From: JAGXRK01 sp963804005 | GTDB lineage: Bacteria > Bacteroidota > Ignavibacteria > Ignavibacteriales > Ignavibacteriaceae | Length of the DNA stretch: 64,000 bases | Direction of reading: 5' to 3' | Assembly (NCBI GenBank): GCA_963804005.1 | Contig: CAWDOP010000003.1 | Coordinates: 1-64,000, forward strand | Part shown: piece by piece, positions 25,848 through 35,434 of the stretch | Layout: each line of letters starts with the position of its first letter | Position numbering within the stretch: position 1 is the stretch's first letter | Translations under genes and position numbers: made by a program | Notes under the pieces: model-generated | The model's database searches: none | What the model saw: only the letters and a program-made list of their open reading frames with translations | Told to the model about the DNA's origin: nothing

Positions 25848-28367
25848 ATGGCAAAACCAAAAAAAGGTACTCCTTCCAAAACAGCAAAAGAAAATTTGCT
25901 TTCAAAATTTTCATTAAACGATATTATTCCACAAAAGTATCAGCTTCCATTTGTACTTCTTTTATTGCTAGTTGTTTTTATGATATTCCTGAATCCGCTT
26001 TACTTTGGCGGGAAAACATTTTTTTCAGGGGACATTGTTTCAACCGAAAGTATGAATACATACTTGGAAAAAGATAGGGAGGGATATACACTTTGGAATC
26101 CTTATGTATTTTGTGGTATGCCTGCGTATGCTCTTCGGACTGCTGACGATAAATGGTGGAATTTAGTTTGGGTTGGTTTAGACAAAGTCAAACAAGTTTT
26201 TATGATTCCTTTCTCAAACGATTATATTAAATGGTCGTTCTACTTAATTGCGATTGCATATACAATGTTCTTTTTCTTTTATAACAGGACGAAGGATAAG
26301 CTTATTAGTCTTTTTGTTGGACTTGCAACGGGTTTAAGTATCGGGTTTGTTGTTTTTCTTTACATCGGGCACGTTACAAAATTAACGTCACTCGCATTCT
26401 ATCCGATTATCTTCTTGCTGTTGTATAATTTTCAAAAAAAGATCAGGCTAATGGATTTTTTCCTTTTGATAATTGTGTTAAATCTTTTTGTTCTTGGATG
26501 GCACGTTCAGATAATCTTTTATACTTTATTTGCAATTGGAATATTTTTTATTTTTTATTTCTTATACTCTTTATCAAAAAAAGATGTACTGCTTAGAAAT
26601 CAAACTTTAAAGTCTGCAGTTGTTTTTGTTTTCGCAATGATCTTTGCTATAGCAATCCAGGTTGATAATCTTACTCAAGTATATGAATACACCCCAGCAT
26701 CAACTCGGGGAACAAAAAGTATTCTTGAAGAAGGAACACAGCTGGCGGCAAAAAGCGAATCTGATTTTTATCAGTATGCAACTAACTGGTCATTCTCTCC
26801 GGGCGAAATTTTAACATTTATAATTCCTTCTTATTACGGATTTGGTAAGTCAGTTTATCAGGGACCTCTTTCGCAAAATCAACCGGTTGAAGTGAATACT
26901 TATTTTGGTCAAATGCCATTTGTTGATGTTGCCATGTATATGGGGGTAATCATTTTCTTTCTGGCTTTATTCTCAATGTTTGTTAACTGGAAAGATCCGC
27001 TTGTTAAATTCTTAACAATATTATCTGTAGTTGCGGTATTCATTTCATTCGGGCGGACTTTTCCTTTTCTATATGATTTGATGTTCCACTATTTTCCGTT
27101 TTTCGATAAGTTCCGTATTCCTTCAATGATTTTGATCCTTGTGCAGATAAGCTTTCCGGTTTTAGCTGGATTTGGAGTACTCCGGATAATTCAACTTAAA
27201 GAAAATCAGGATAAAATAGTTGAATCGATAATTAAGTTTTCAACAATCGGGTTTGGTGTTCTGTTTATTCTTTCTTTTCTGATTGAAGGTTCGTTAAAAG
27301 AATGGTTTATAGCGAGAGTAAATGAATCTGGCCAAAGAGGTACGCAGCTGCAGCCGATACACGGTTATATGGCAGATATGTTTATAACCGACTTCAGACT
27401 TGCATTTTTCCTTTCCGCTGCTGTTTTTGGATCAGCCTTTTTATTTGTAAAAAAAGTTATAAGTAAAGACATCCTGGTAACTGCAATAATTATTTTTGCA
27501 ATGATTGACTTGTTCAGAATTAATCATCGCGGCGAAACATACATTGAAAAATCTCAGCTTGATCAAATGTTCGCAAAACCTGATTACATTTCTGCAATTG
27601 AAAGTATTAAAAATAACTCAGTTTATCGTGTCCTTAATCTTAAGCAGGATGGTTCGCCGGGTTCTATAAAACAGAATTCAAATTTTCTTGCTTATTTTCT
27701 GAAACAAGATTTGTATGGTTACTCGGGAATTAAACCACGTGCTTACCAGGATTATATGGATGTATTAGGAAGTCCGGTAAATCCGACTTTCTGGAGAATG
27801 TTAAACGCAAAATATATCATACTTGAAAATGAAGTAAATATGCCTGATCTTGAATTGCGATATTCCGGCACGAAATCTTTTTTGTACGAAAACAAATCAG
27901 CATTGCCCAGAGTGTATTTTGTAAATCGTCTTGAGAAAAAATCTGCTCTTGAAATAATTAATGCTGTCAAAAACAATCAGTTTGATCCGTTAGATATTGC
28001 ATTTCTTACAGATGAAGTAATTTCAGTTGATGTGCCTGATAGTACTGTTTTCGCTGATATCGTTAAATACGAGGATGAAAAAATTATTATCAAAGCAAAG
28101 GCGAGTGGAAATAATTTTTTATTTCTTGGTGATAACTATGTGCCTGTAGGATGGAAAGCTACAATTGATGGTAGTGACACAAAAATATTTAAAGTTAATC
28201 ACGGCTTTAGAGGAATCGTTGTTCCGGAAGGTGAACATACAATTGAGTTTACCTATCTGCCGGATTCTTTTGTAATATCAAAATATATTTCGCTTACATT
28301 AAGCTCATTAGCTTTTATAGGTCTTTTTATCGGAATTGTAATTAACCGGAAAAAGAACAAAGCTTAA
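25848..28367 (+). CDS. YfhO-family polytopic membrane protein
   Basis: The 839-residue protein has about 12-14 membrane helices and a C-terminal periplasmic beta-rich domain (VYFVNRLEKK..., VPVGWKATIDGSD, VPEGEHTIEFTYLPDSF), ended by a last TM and basic tail. Markers are LNPLYFGGKTFFSGD near the start, WNPYVFCGMPAY and the large GT-C-like core. YfhO proteins are GT-C-fold glycosyltransferases that modify lipoteichoic acid in Firmicutes; in Bacteroidota they occur with polysaccharide loci. The role here is probably lipid-linked sugar transfer at the outer face of the inner membrane. Confidence 0.85.
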   Translation: MAKPKKGTPSKTAKENLLSKFSLNDIIPQKYQLPFVLLLLLVVFMIFLNPLYFGGKTFFSGDIVSTESMNTYLEKDREGYTLWNPYVFCGMPAYALRTADDKWWNLVWVGLDKVKQVFMIPFSNDYIKWSFYLIAIAYTMFFFFYNRTKDKLISLFVGLATGLSIGFVVFLYIGHVTKLTSLAFYPIIFLLLYNFQKKIRLMDFFLLIIVLNLFVLGWHVQIIFYTLFAIGIFFIFYFLYSLSKKDVLLRNQTLKSAVVFVFAMIFAIAIQVDNLTQVYEYTPASTRGTKSILEEGTQLAAKSESDFYQYATNWSFSPGEILTFIIPSYYGFGKSVYQGPLSQNQPVEVNTYFGQMPFVDVAMYMGVIIFFLALFSMFVNWKDPLVKFLTILSVVAVFISFGRTFPFLYDLMFHYFPFFDKFRIPSMILILVQISFPVLAGFGVLRIIQLKENQDKIVESIIKFSTIGFGVLFILSFLIEGSLKEWFIARVNESGQRGTQLQPIHGYMADMFITDFRLAFFLSAAVFGSAFLFVKKVISKDILVTAIIIFAMIDLFRINHRGETYIEKSQLDQMFAKPDYISAIESIKNNSVYRVLNLKQDGSPGSIKQNSNFLAYFLKQDLYGYSGIKPRAYQDYMDVLGSPVNPTFWRMLNAKYIILENEVNMPDLELRYSGTKSFLYENKSALPRVYFVNRLEKKSALEIINAVKNNQFDPLDIAFLTDEVISVDVPDSTVFADIVKYEDEKIIIKAKASGNNFLFLGDNYVPVGWKATIDGSDTKIFKVNHGFRGIVVPEGEHTIEFTYLPDSFVISKYISLTLSSLAFIGLFIGIVINRKKNKA

Positions 28368-29356
28368 TTCTTTTGATTACTCTTTGCCCACTCCGAGTAT
28401 TTAATTTCATCTTCGATGAGTTGAGAAATCAGCTCATCGAATGACATTGTGTAATTCCAATTGAGTTCTTTTTTAGCTTTATTTGGATTGCCGTAAATTA
28501 TTTCAAGTTCAACAGGGCGGTAAAGAGATTTATCAGGTCTGACGAGTTTTTTCGAATCAAGATTAAGAGTAATAAAAACTTTTTCAATGAATTCCTGTAG
28601 TGAATGTGCCTCACCCGAACAGATCACATAATCATCGGGTTTGTTAGTGTTTAACATTTTCCACATTACTTTTACATATTCAGGAACATATCCCCAATCC
28701 CTTTGAATTGAAATATTCCCAACCCTTAATTCCTTCTGCTCGCCATTTTTAATTCTAAACGCAGATGTAATGATTTTTTTAGTAACAAAATTTTGTCTTC
28801 TTAAAACTGATTCGTGATTAAACAAAATTCCGCATGCAATAAACAAGTTATAAGCTTCGCGGTAATTAACAGAAATCCAATGTGCTGAAGCCTTCGAAAT
28901 ACCATAAGGACTTGCCGGATGAATAATAAAATTTTCATCAATTGGTAATTTATTCTTGTCCACATTGCCGTACATCTCACTGCTTGAGGATTGATATACT
29001 TTAATGTCTTTATTAACCATTTTTACGGCTTCAAGAATATTTGCAATGGAAATAATATTAAACTCAAGTGTTCCGATTGGTTGATCGAATGATAATCCAA
29101 CAGAGCTTTGAGCAGCAAGGTTGTAAATTTCATCTGGTTTATATTTTTCAAAAAAACGAATGATGTTTGACAAGTCAAGTAGGTTTGCTTCCACTAATTC
29201 TATATCGTTAACAACATTTAAGAAACTAAGACCGTTTAAATTACCAGCAAGCAAATTTCTTGCTATTCCAATTACTTTGTAATTCTGTTCAAGCAGAAGT
29301 TTACTTAAATAAGCTCCATCCTGTCCGGTTATTCCGGTAATAATAGCAGTTTTCAT
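28364..29356 (-). CDS. gmd: GDP-mannose 4,6-dehydratase
   Basis: The 330-residue SDR protein has TGITGQDGAYLSKLL (NADP site GxxGxxG), NLAAQSSVGLSFDQP, SSSSEMYG, and the catalytic YGISK followed by FNHESVLR and GNISIQRDWGYVPEYV, a series specific to Gmd. It converts GDP-mannose to GDP-4-keto-6-deoxymannose, the precursor of GDP-fucose, GDP-rhamnose or related deoxysugars. The stop of the upstream glycosyltransferase overlaps its ATG (ATGA), so they are coupled. No GDP-fucose synthase or reductase is in the window, so the final sugar is unknown. Confidence 0.95.
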   Translation of the reverse strand: MKTAIITGITGQDGAYLSKLLLEQNYKVIGIARNLLAGNLNGLSFLNVVNDIELVEANLLDLSNIIRFFEKYKPDEIYNLAAQSSVGLSFDQPIGTLEFNIISIANILEAVKMVNKDIKVYQSSSSEMYGNVDKNKLPIDENFIIHPASPYGISKASAHWISVNYREAYNLFIACGILFNHESVLRRQNFVTKKIITSAFRIKNGEQKELRVGNISIQRDWGYVPEYVKVMWKMLNTNKPDDYVICSGEAHSLQEFIEKVFITLNLDSKKLVRPDKSLYRPVELEIIYGNPNKAKKELNWNYTMSFDELISQLIEDEIKYSEWAKSNQKN

Positions 29357-30456
29357 AAAGATTGCTCATATAGTTTTTTAGTTTCAATTGCAGTTTTTTG
29401 CCATGAAAAATTTTCTCTCCGGGTGTTCCCTTTTTCGATTATTTTTTTTCTAAGAACATTATCATAAATAATTTTTGACATTTGATTGCTTATGTCTTTT
29501 GAATCATTTGGATCAAAATAAATAGCTGCATCGCCACCGACCTCCGGCAATGAACTGGAATTACTTAATGCCATCGGGCAATTGCAGTTCATTGCTTCAA
29601 GAACCGGAATTCCAAATCCTTCATAAAGAGATGGAAATGCAAATAATATTGCATTAGAATATAAAGTAGCAAGCGAAACATCATCAGCATGTCTATGTAA
29701 TATTTTGTCTGACAAATCATTTTCTTTAAATAATTCCATTTCTGCTTCATTAAACTGTCCGCCGCCTCCACAAATTAAGAATAATGAATCATCATTCCTC
29801 ACTAATTCCTTAAATGCCATCAAGACGTTGTTAAAGTTTTTATAATAATTTCTGCTTCCAACATAAAGAATATATCTTTCCGGTAATTCTAAATCATCGG
29901 CTTTTACTGCCATCTCTCTGTTGATAGAAGCTGCAAGATGAATAACCTCAATTTTTTCTGGATCAACTTTAAGCAAATTAATAAGATCATTTTTCGTGCT
30001 CTGAGATATCGCAATAATCTTTTTTGCATCCTTGGCTAATAATTTTTTAAACTTTATTGTTTTATCCATTCTATGAGCAATGTGTGGGAATATTTCATGT
30101 GTTAAATCAAATACGGTAAGGATGAATGGTTTATTGCCAAGGTGCTTTATAAAATATGAATTGTAATAAGTCGGATGAAATATATCAAAATCATTTCTTT
30201 TTATCGTTTTAATACTTTCTTGTCTGTTCACTTGCTCGAGAAGAATTTTTTTCCCTTTAAATTTATTTAGACCTAAAAAATTTTCTACTCTTGTTGATTC
30301 ATCTGAGTCGATGTAATGATTGTTTGAATATTTTAAAGATAGATCAACGATCATTTCATCATCTTTCTTTAACTCTTTTATCAGATGGTGGAAATAGCGT
30401 GATATACCGCCGTATTCCTGCATTGAAAAACACTGATGATCGTAAAGCACCTTCAT
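29353..30456 (-). CDS. GT4 family glycosyltransferase
   Basis: The 367 residues resemble mannosyltransferase-like GT4 enzymes: MQEYGGISRYFHHLIKEL at the N-terminus, DIFHPTYYNSYFI, FDLTHEIFPH, RYILYVGSRNYYKNF, FPSLYEGFGIPVLEAMNC (the E-x7-E nucleotide-sugar site) and NSSSLPEVGGDAAIYFDP. It is coupled to the gmd gene by a four-base overlap, which suggests a role in assembling a chain containing mannose or a deoxy-mannose derivative. Its start overlaps the stop of the upstream gene by one base. Confidence 0.9.
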   Translation of the reverse strand: MKVLYDHQCFSMQEYGGISRYFHHLIKELKKDDEMIVDLSLKYSNNHYIDSDESTRVENFLGLNKFKGKKILLEQVNRQESIKTIKRNDFDIFHPTYYNSYFIKHLGNKPFILTVFDLTHEIFPHIAHRMDKTIKFKKLLAKDAKKIIAISQSTKNDLINLLKVDPEKIEVIHLAASINREMAVKADDLELPERYILYVGSRNYYKNFNNVLMAFKELVRNDDSLFLICGGGGQFNEAEMELFKENDLSDKILHRHADDVSLATLYSNAILFAFPSLYEGFGIPVLEAMNCNCPMALSNSSSLPEVGGDAAIYFDPNDSKDISNQMSKIIYDNVLRKKIIEKGNTRRENFSWQKTAIETKKLYEQSL

Positions 30457-31721
30457 TAACTATATATCCGATTAAGAATATTACTGAATTGTTGTGTAAT
30501 CATTTCCCTATTAAATTTTCTAATTCCGTTGATATCAGAATTAAGTTTATCAGCGGATTCAAAAAACATATTTACATCTTCATCATATTTAAACAACATT
30601 CCGGCGTTAGCTTCTTTTAAAATATTTTCAACTTCTTCGTTATCCTGTCCGAATGCAATAATTGGTTTTCCGGCACGCAAGTATTCAAATAATTTTCCGG
30701 GAACATGGCGTTTTTCTGTTGCACAAACTAAAAGATAATCGGCATTGAGCAACTCCCGAAGCATTTCTTTATAAGGAAGAAAACCAATGTATTCAGTTAT
30801 ATCTGTAAGTCCGTTTTGTTCAATTGACTTAAGGATAAGAGGAGCGATAGTTCCTAAAAATTTTATGCGGAATTTTTCACCGCGGTCAATCCTGCTGCGA
30901 ATGGCTTTCCATAAATTTTCAGGATTCTGATAATCAAAAATATTTCCTGCGTGAACTAAAACTTTTTCTCCCATATCAGTTGGTGTGGATTTCAGATCAA
31001 CAAAATCGTTCTCATTAAATCCCCAATATAAAACCGATGATTTGTCCTTGATGAAATGATGCTTATTGATATAGTCTTTTCTCATTGATTCGGTTACAAA
31101 TACTGTATGAGAAGACTGTTCTAGAACTGATTTCTCAAGTTTATTATCAATCTTTAATGTAAATCTGCTGCGTTTGAATCCCTTGTAATAGATTATATCA
31201 ACCCACGGATCAATAAAAACCGGAATAAATGGGATGTTAAATTTTTTGCTTAACTTTTTTCCAATTAAGTGCGTTGAATGTGGTGGACCAATTGTAACGA
31301 TAGCATCAATTTTATTATTGCCAATAATTTTTCTCCCGGTTTTTAATGCAGACCAATACCAGCCAATTCTCGAATCGGGAACGAACAGGTTCATCCTGAT
31401 CCAAATTGATATCCTGTGAGTTAAACTTTTATTTTCAAGCGAGATGGTTTCAGAAGCTATTAGTTTTTCTTCCGGTTTCTTGCCGATAAATTTTTTGTAA
31501 AAATTAAACGGCTCATATGTTTTTGATTTGAACAACTTCAGCTTCGGATCTATATCCTCAAGCAGACTAAAATCCTTTTGAGTGAATGTATCTTCATCTG
31601 CAGTTAATACAATTGGCTGCCAGTTATTAACCGGCAAATACTTAATTATTTTCAAAGGCCAGTGAAGAGTTGCTTTTCCTGAAGGAGGCCAGAAGTATGT
31701 AATGAATAATAATTGCTTCAC
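30456..31721 (-). CDS. GT4-like glycosyltransferase
   Basis: The start is a GTG at 31721 sharing one base with the upstream stop TAG. The 421-residue protein has YFWPPSGKATLHWPLKI at the N-terminus, DAIVTIGPPHSTHLIG, PVFIDPWVDIIYYKG, and C-terminal LVHAGNIFDYQNPENLW, YIGFLPYKEMLRELLNADYLLV and VPGKLFEYLRAGKPIIAFG (Glu of the sugar-nucleotide site). It matches large GT4-type enzymes of surface polysaccharide loci. Substrates unknown. Confidence 0.85.
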   Translation of the reverse strand: MKQLLFITYFWPPSGKATLHWPLKIIKYLPVNNWQPIVLTADEDTFTQKDFSLLEDIDPKLKLFKSKTYEPFNFYKKFIGKKPEEKLIASETISLENKSLTHRISIWIRMNLFVPDSRIGWYWSALKTGRKIIGNNKIDAIVTIGPPHSTHLIGKKLSKKFNIPFIPVFIDPWVDIIYYKGFKRSRFTLKIDNKLEKSVLEQSSHTVFVTESMRKDYINKHHFIKDKSSVLYWGFNENDFVDLKSTPTDMGEKVLVHAGNIFDYQNPENLWKAIRSRIDRGEKFRIKFLGTIAPLILKSIEQNGLTDITEYIGFLPYKEMLRELLNADYLLVCATEKRHVPGKLFEYLRAGKPIIAFGQDNEEVENILKEANAGMLFKYDEDVNMFFESADKLNSDINGIRKFNREMITQQFSNILNRIYS

Positions 31722-32329
31722 TACTGTTTAATTCCTACAAATCTGATTACACTTGACTCACCGGAATGTTTTTTCCCTTCGTTTAACAGAACAGTTTTAT
31801 TTTCGAGAAGTATGGTTCTTAATGACTTAAAATTTCTTTCAATATCTTCTTGCGAATATAGCATATCTATATTCTGAGGACCTCCCGAATCCTTGCCAAG
31901 CTGTTCTTTATTAAATAATTCTAAGATAAGAACACCATTTATTTTTAATGATCTTAAAATTTTATTATGGACTTTTTTTCTTAACTTCGCATTAAGGTGA
32001 ATAAATATGATTGCTGCAGCATCGTAATAATTTTCAGGGAAGTTGTATTCGGAAATATCGCGGACCGAATAGTTAATTTTTACTCCCGATTCAGAAGCAA
32101 GTTTAAGTGCCTTTGATTTGCCAACTTTACTTTGATCCGTTGCGTCTACAGACCACCCTTGTTTAGCTGCAAATACAGCATTTCTTCCTTCTCCTTCACC
32201 GGGTAAAAATAGTTTCCCAGGTCTAATCTTTAATAAGTTTTCTCTAAAAAATTCATTTGGTTCTTTACCATAAATGAAGTCGTCTGTTGAATATCTTTCA
32301 TCCCAGAAATTATAGTTAAACTTATTCAT
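31721..32329 (-). CDS. Small class I SAM methyltransferase (TehB/thiopurine-like)
   Basis: I start at MNKFNYNFWDERYSTDD, the usual family N-terminus; an ATG 30 bases upstream is possible. The roughly 202 residues show FWDERYSTDDFIYGKEPNEFF, LPGEGEGRNAVFAAKQGWSV (SAM motif I), DATDQSKVGKSKAL, and YDAAAIIFIHLN. This group includes TehB-like and thiopurine-like methyltransferases. It is the first gene of the minus-strand polysaccharide run, coupled by a one-base overlap, but may be unrelated to it. Confidence 0.82.
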   Translation of the reverse strand: MNKFNYNFWDERYSTDDFIYGKEPNEFFRENLLKIRPGKLFLPGEGEGRNAVFAAKQGWSVDATDQSKVGKSKALKLASESGVKINYSVRDISEYNFPENYYDAAAIIFIHLNAKLRKKVHNKILRSLKINGVLILELFNKEQLGKDSGGPQNIDMLYSQEDIERNFKSLRTILLENKTVLLNEGKKHSGESSVIRFVGIKQ

Positions 32330-32476
32330 TTGATTAAATTTGTTGATTTTCCGGCTCAAATTTAGTTAATATTAAACGCAGATTGAAACAATTTATTTGT
32401 TTCAATCTATCCAACATTAACAAACAGATTCTCCTAATTATTATATTTGAAATAAATAATATAATTTTTCTGAGCT

Positions 32477-32851
32477 ATGGATATAAACATTAAAAGCATA
32501 AATAAATTCATTGTAGTTGGTGATAGAGTTTTAGTGAGACCGCAGGAGGAAATGGGCAGAACCAATAGCGGACTTTATCTTCCTACAGGAGTTGCTGAAA
32601 AAGAGAAAATTCAAAGCGGATATGTAATTAAAGTTGGTCCCGGTTATGCCACAGCTACTGCTAATGAAGATGAAATGTGGAAACAATCGGAAGATCAGGT
32701 TAAATATATTCCTCTTCAGGCAAAAGAAGGGGATTTGGCAATCTTTTTGAGAAAAGAAGCCTTCGAGATAGAATTTGAAAAGGAAAAATTTCTGATTGTT
32801 CCAAACTCTGCAATACTTCTTTTAATACGCAACGACGATTTTTCAGCATAA
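32477..32851 (+). CDS. Orphan GroES-like co-chaperonin
   Basis: The 124-residue product carries the GroES core: VVGDRVLVRPQEE at the N-terminus, SGLYLPTGVAEKEKIQSGYVIKVGPG (mobile loop region and roof) and a C-terminal EKFLIVPNSAILLLIRND. A normal GroES has about 95 residues; here an insertion of about 25 residues (ATANEDEMWKQSEDQVKYIP) sits between the two halves. No groEL follows. A shared terminator lies just after the stop. It may partner a distant GroEL or be a specialised variant. Confidence 0.85.
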   Translation: MDINIKSINKFIVVGDRVLVRPQEEMGRTNSGLYLPTGVAEKEKIQSGYVIKVGPGYATATANEDEMWKQSEDQVKYIPLQAKEGDLAIFLRKEAFEIEFEKEKFLIVPNSAILLLIRNDDFSA

Positions 32852-32854
32852 AAA

Positions 32855-32876
32855 AAGCCCTCGGTTAAGAGGGCTT
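32855..32876. terminator. Bidirectional terminator between groES-like gene and X1
   Basis: AAGCCCTC and GAGGGCTT pair perfectly around GGTTAA, with A-runs upstream. It ends both the groES-like gene and, on the minus strand, cassette 1. Variants of the same hairpin follow X2, X3, X4 and the copied genes. Confidence 0.85.
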
Positions 32877-32898
32877 GCTCAATTATCTAAAATAAAAT

Positions 32899-33981
32899 TT
32901 ATTCATACCATCTGAGAATTGTAAATCCGTTTTTCTTATAATTAGCTTGTATTAAGTCTAATACATCCTTACTATATTTTACGTCCATATTTCCACTGCC
33001 AAAATAATTAACCGATTGACCCGCCAGTATCATTCCACCAATAACCTTGTTAGTTCCAGCAGACGTAACGTCAAGTGGGTCAAGATCAATATTCGTTTCC
33101 TTATAAGCCATTACAATTCCTTTATATTCAAGTTTGCCCGCGAATTTAACATTGCCATGAATAACCAAAATTCCAGCTCCAACAGTACCAGCGTTAATTG
33201 TTACAAAATGTGTGGGATCAGGATCAGTGTTGATAACAAGAGTTATTTGGGGATTTGATAAAGTTCCCAACACATGTTCTTTATTAACATCTTTATCATA
33301 ATATGTCACATCGGCGGCATTTGCCAGCCACTGATAAATATCGTTCCAATCTTTTTGCATATCCGGATCACTCAAACCATAACTGGGAGAACCAAATGTA
33401 CCATCTGGGAGCTTTCCAATTAATTGGTCGGGTTTTGCTTGTGGTTTTAAAAGATAGTTATCGACTAATATTTTTTGTGCTTCAGTATCAACCGAAAGTC
33501 CCTTTACGCCAGTGCCATCATTTTTAATAACACCATTCGCATCATGATTATTACCATTAAGTGTCATAGAACCTAAAAAAGCTGTACCAGTTAGAGCCGC
33601 GGTTGAAATGTACATTCCCCCGGGCAGAACAGGGAGCACAACAGGCTCTAAAATAGCATCAGCAACTGAAACGTGTTTAACTCCTTGAAATGTTGCAGTA
33701 GAAGTAACTCTAACATTAGGCATAGTGCCTGTTAATTTTACAACATACTCTCCATTAAATAGGTTTTGTGTAGCAGAGGTAGTGTTAATTAAAGATTCAT
33801 CAGCATAGAGTTTTTCCAAATATATTTCTACCCCTGTGTTGGCGATCAGCCGAGCTTGAGTTTGCTCAAACATATTTACAGTAGTAGAGACTCCCTCTGT
33901 AGAGTTGGCATTTAGTTTTAAAAGAATAAATCCAATAATGACTGACATGCCCATTGTTATTATTAAAGCCATCTTTCCCAT
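32899..33981 (-). CDS. Minor-pilin-like protein X1 (PilX-like)
   Basis: The 360-residue protein begins with an uncleaved-looking hydrophobic helix (MGKMALIITMGMSVIIGF, residues 1-22), then LNANSTEGV and the PilX-type segment ARLIANTGVEIYLEKL, and a large C-terminal domain with beta-helix-like repeats (GAGILVIHGNVKFAG, YKGIVMAYK, VIGGMILAGQSVNYFG). That domain resembles the outer part of PilX-like minor pilins. The protein ends ILRWYE. It is the third gene of cassette 1 and shares one base with W1. The pilin-like call rests on pattern, not on a search. X1 differs from X2 at more than 20 positions, almost all after residue 125. Confidence 0.7.
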   Translation of the reverse strand: MGKMALIITMGMSVIIGFILLKLNANSTEGVSTTVNMFEQTQARLIANTGVEIYLEKLYADESLINTTSATQNLFNGEYVVKLTGTMPNVRVTSTATFQGVKHVSVADAILEPVVLPVLPGGMYISTAALTGTAFLGSMTLNGNNHDANGVIKNDGTGVKGLSVDTEAQKILVDNYLLKPQAKPDQLIGKLPDGTFGSPSYGLSDPDMQKDWNDIYQWLANAADVTYYDKDVNKEHVLGTLSNPQITLVINTDPDPTHFVTINAGTVGAGILVIHGNVKFAGKLEYKGIVMAYKETNIDLDPLDVTSAGTNKVIGGMILAGQSVNYFGSGNMDVKYSKDVLDLIQANYKKNGFTILRWYE

Positions 33982-34556
33982 TATATATTCCTCGGATAAA
34001 TTTTAAATTCCCAATAAGTAAAAACAGAATCCTTGTTACCTGTTATAAAATTATTTGCCTGATTAACAGGTTCAACCCAAAGTTCAGTTTGAATGTACTT
34101 AATTTTTTCTAAATCAGTTGTGAGAGTGCCAACACTATCTTCATAAGAAAATTGTAATTTAACTAGTCCGAGTGAAGGACCGGTTATTGAATCTTTATTA
34201 TTCAGTACACGTATTAAAACTATTTCATCTGTATTTGAAGTTCCCACTGGATCAGCAATAAAATATTCAACTGTATCGATAATCCCAAACCCGGTTGAAT
34301 CAGGTGCTTCTAAATCAGCAACAAATTTAATTCTTTTCTCTTCGGCGCTTAAAATTGCCGTTCCGTCAAAATTATAACCAATTTTTCTAAAATCGTAATT
34401 CATAATTTCAGCAAGAGTTTTAGCATTCTGCTGCATTCTTAATTCATTGTCGGAAGAAAAGCTAGCTTGCGAAGTAAAAAGATTTAACTTCAGCATTAGA
34501 AGCAGAAGCATTCCTGCTATAAATGAGGCACCGAAAATATCTAACATTACGTTCAT
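33981..34556 (-). CDS. Minor-pilin-like protein W1 (PilW-like)
   Basis: The 191-residue protein has an N-terminal membrane helix (MNVMLDIFGASFIAGMLLLL, with an Asp at position 6 that may stand for the usual Glu5 of pilins) followed by AKTLAEIMNYDFRKIGYNF, which matches the PilW pattern of an acidic-hydrophobic helix ending in a conserved D-x-R-x-x-G-Y. The rest is beta-rich. It sits four bases after V1 and overlaps X1 by one base, so the three genes form one operon. W1 and W2 encode identical proteins. Confidence 0.7.
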   Translation of the reverse strand: MNVMLDIFGASFIAGMLLLLMLKLNLFTSQASFSSDNELRMQQNAKTLAEIMNYDFRKIGYNFDGTAILSAEEKRIKFVADLEAPDSTGFGIIDTVEYFIADPVGTSNTDEIVLIRVLNNKDSITGPSLGLVKLQFSYEDSVGTLTTDLEKIKYIQTELWVEPVNQANNFITGNKDSVFTYWEFKIYPRNI

Positions 34557-34559
34557 ATT

Positions 34560-35045
34560 TTAATTCTTTGCGTGTAATGAAAAAATAAATGACATATAGA
34601 GTGGACTTCTTAAATATTTACTATCCACAGTAACAACGACCTTTTTGTAAAAACTTTGAGTGTAAATGGTCTGACCATCTGCGGTGCTATAAGTAACACT
34701 GCAAGTTACTTTATATCCTTCGGCGTGCGGTAAATTCACACTATCTTGATAAGTATTGTAATCATCAATGTCATCAAAGTAAGGATGAACCTCGCCTTCG
34801 GTCATCAAAGAACCTGGAGCAGTCAAATTATTTAGTGGAATAGCCTGAAATTCAAGTGTATTTTCATCAAACGCTTTTTGCTTAATCTCTTCAATAAGAT
34901 TATCCGCTAAAGAAAATGCTGTTAGATAAACTTTGTTTTCAATTTCAACCGTCATATTATCTAAAACAGATGAATTAAATCTCATTGAAGACAATGAGAA
35001 TAAGACGATTGCACCTATTGCTAAAAATGATTGTATGCCGCCCAT
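34560..35045 (-). CDS. Minor-pilin-like protein V1 (PilV/MshD-like)
   Basis: The 161-residue protein starts MGGIQSFLAIGAIVLFSLSS, a membrane helix with no canonical prepilin cleavage site or Glu5. Then come SLADNLIEEIKQKAFDENT and YFDDIDDYNTYQDSV, the FDE...DDIDDY pattern of PilV/MshD-type minor pilins, and a beta-rich end (VKVTCSVTYS-like). It is the first gene of cassette 1, preceded by a sigma-54 type promoter at 35084-35099. V1 and V2 encode identical proteins. Confidence 0.7.
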   Translation of the reverse strand: MGGIQSFLAIGAIVLFSLSSMRFNSSVLDNMTVEIENKVYLTAFSLADNLIEEIKQKAFDENTLEFQAIPLNNLTAPGSLMTEGEVHPYFDDIDDYNTYQDSVNLPHAEGYKVTCSVTYSTADGQTIYTQSFYKKVVVTVDSKYLRSPLYMSFIFSLHAKN

Positions 35046-35083
35046 AAATAAATACCGTTTCCTTTTATAGTTTATTAAATAGG

Positions 35084-35099
35084 GACAAATTTTGTACCA
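35084..35099 (-). promoter_or_regulatory. Sigma-54 type promoter of cassette 1
   Basis: On the minus strand the site reads TGGTAC-AAAAT-TTGTC, matching the -24/-12 pattern TGGYAY-N5-TTG. It ends 38 bases before the V1 start codon. The consensus for RpoN sites is TGGCACR-N4-TTGC; here the last base is T rather than C. Confidence 0.6.
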
Positions 35100-35389
35100 T
35101 TAAGAGTTTTTTAAGCTATTGATCAAATAGTCGTTATTCCTCAAAATTTGCTATTCGGAAAGACTAACAATTTTAAATAGTTGATACTGTTAAGTAAATT
35201 ATACCCGCAATAACTTCGAAATACATCTCTCGAATATTTTAATAGATTATCACCAATATATTGGGTCATTAGTTTGAAGAACAGGATTTGATTTAATGAA
35301 GAGCAGTTGAATCGATTTTATAGAGAAAAGTAAATCAAGGGAAATCCAACTTTCGTATTAAAAAAATCAGTGGATTATTTAAAACTACA

Positions 35390-35411
35390 AAGCCCCCGGT
35401 TAAGAGGGCTT
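35390..35411. terminator. Terminator of cassette 2
   Basis: AAGCCCCC-GGTTAA-GAGGGCTT forms a hairpin with one mismatch, directly beyond the X2 stop on the minus strand. The sequence is nearly the same as the terminator after X1. Confidence 0.8.
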
Positions 35412-35434
35412 GCTCAATTATCTAAAATCAAAAT

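Larger units (their letters stand above)
35046..35434. other. Spacer between cassette 1 and cassette 2
   Basis: This 389-base non-coding spacer holds the promoter of cassette 1 on the right side of V1 and the terminator of cassette 2 (35390-35411). An AAGTAAATTATACCCGCAAT element at 35192-35211 resembles elements in the cassette 2 and X3 spacers, but the rest is diverged. No ORF. Confidence 0.6.
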
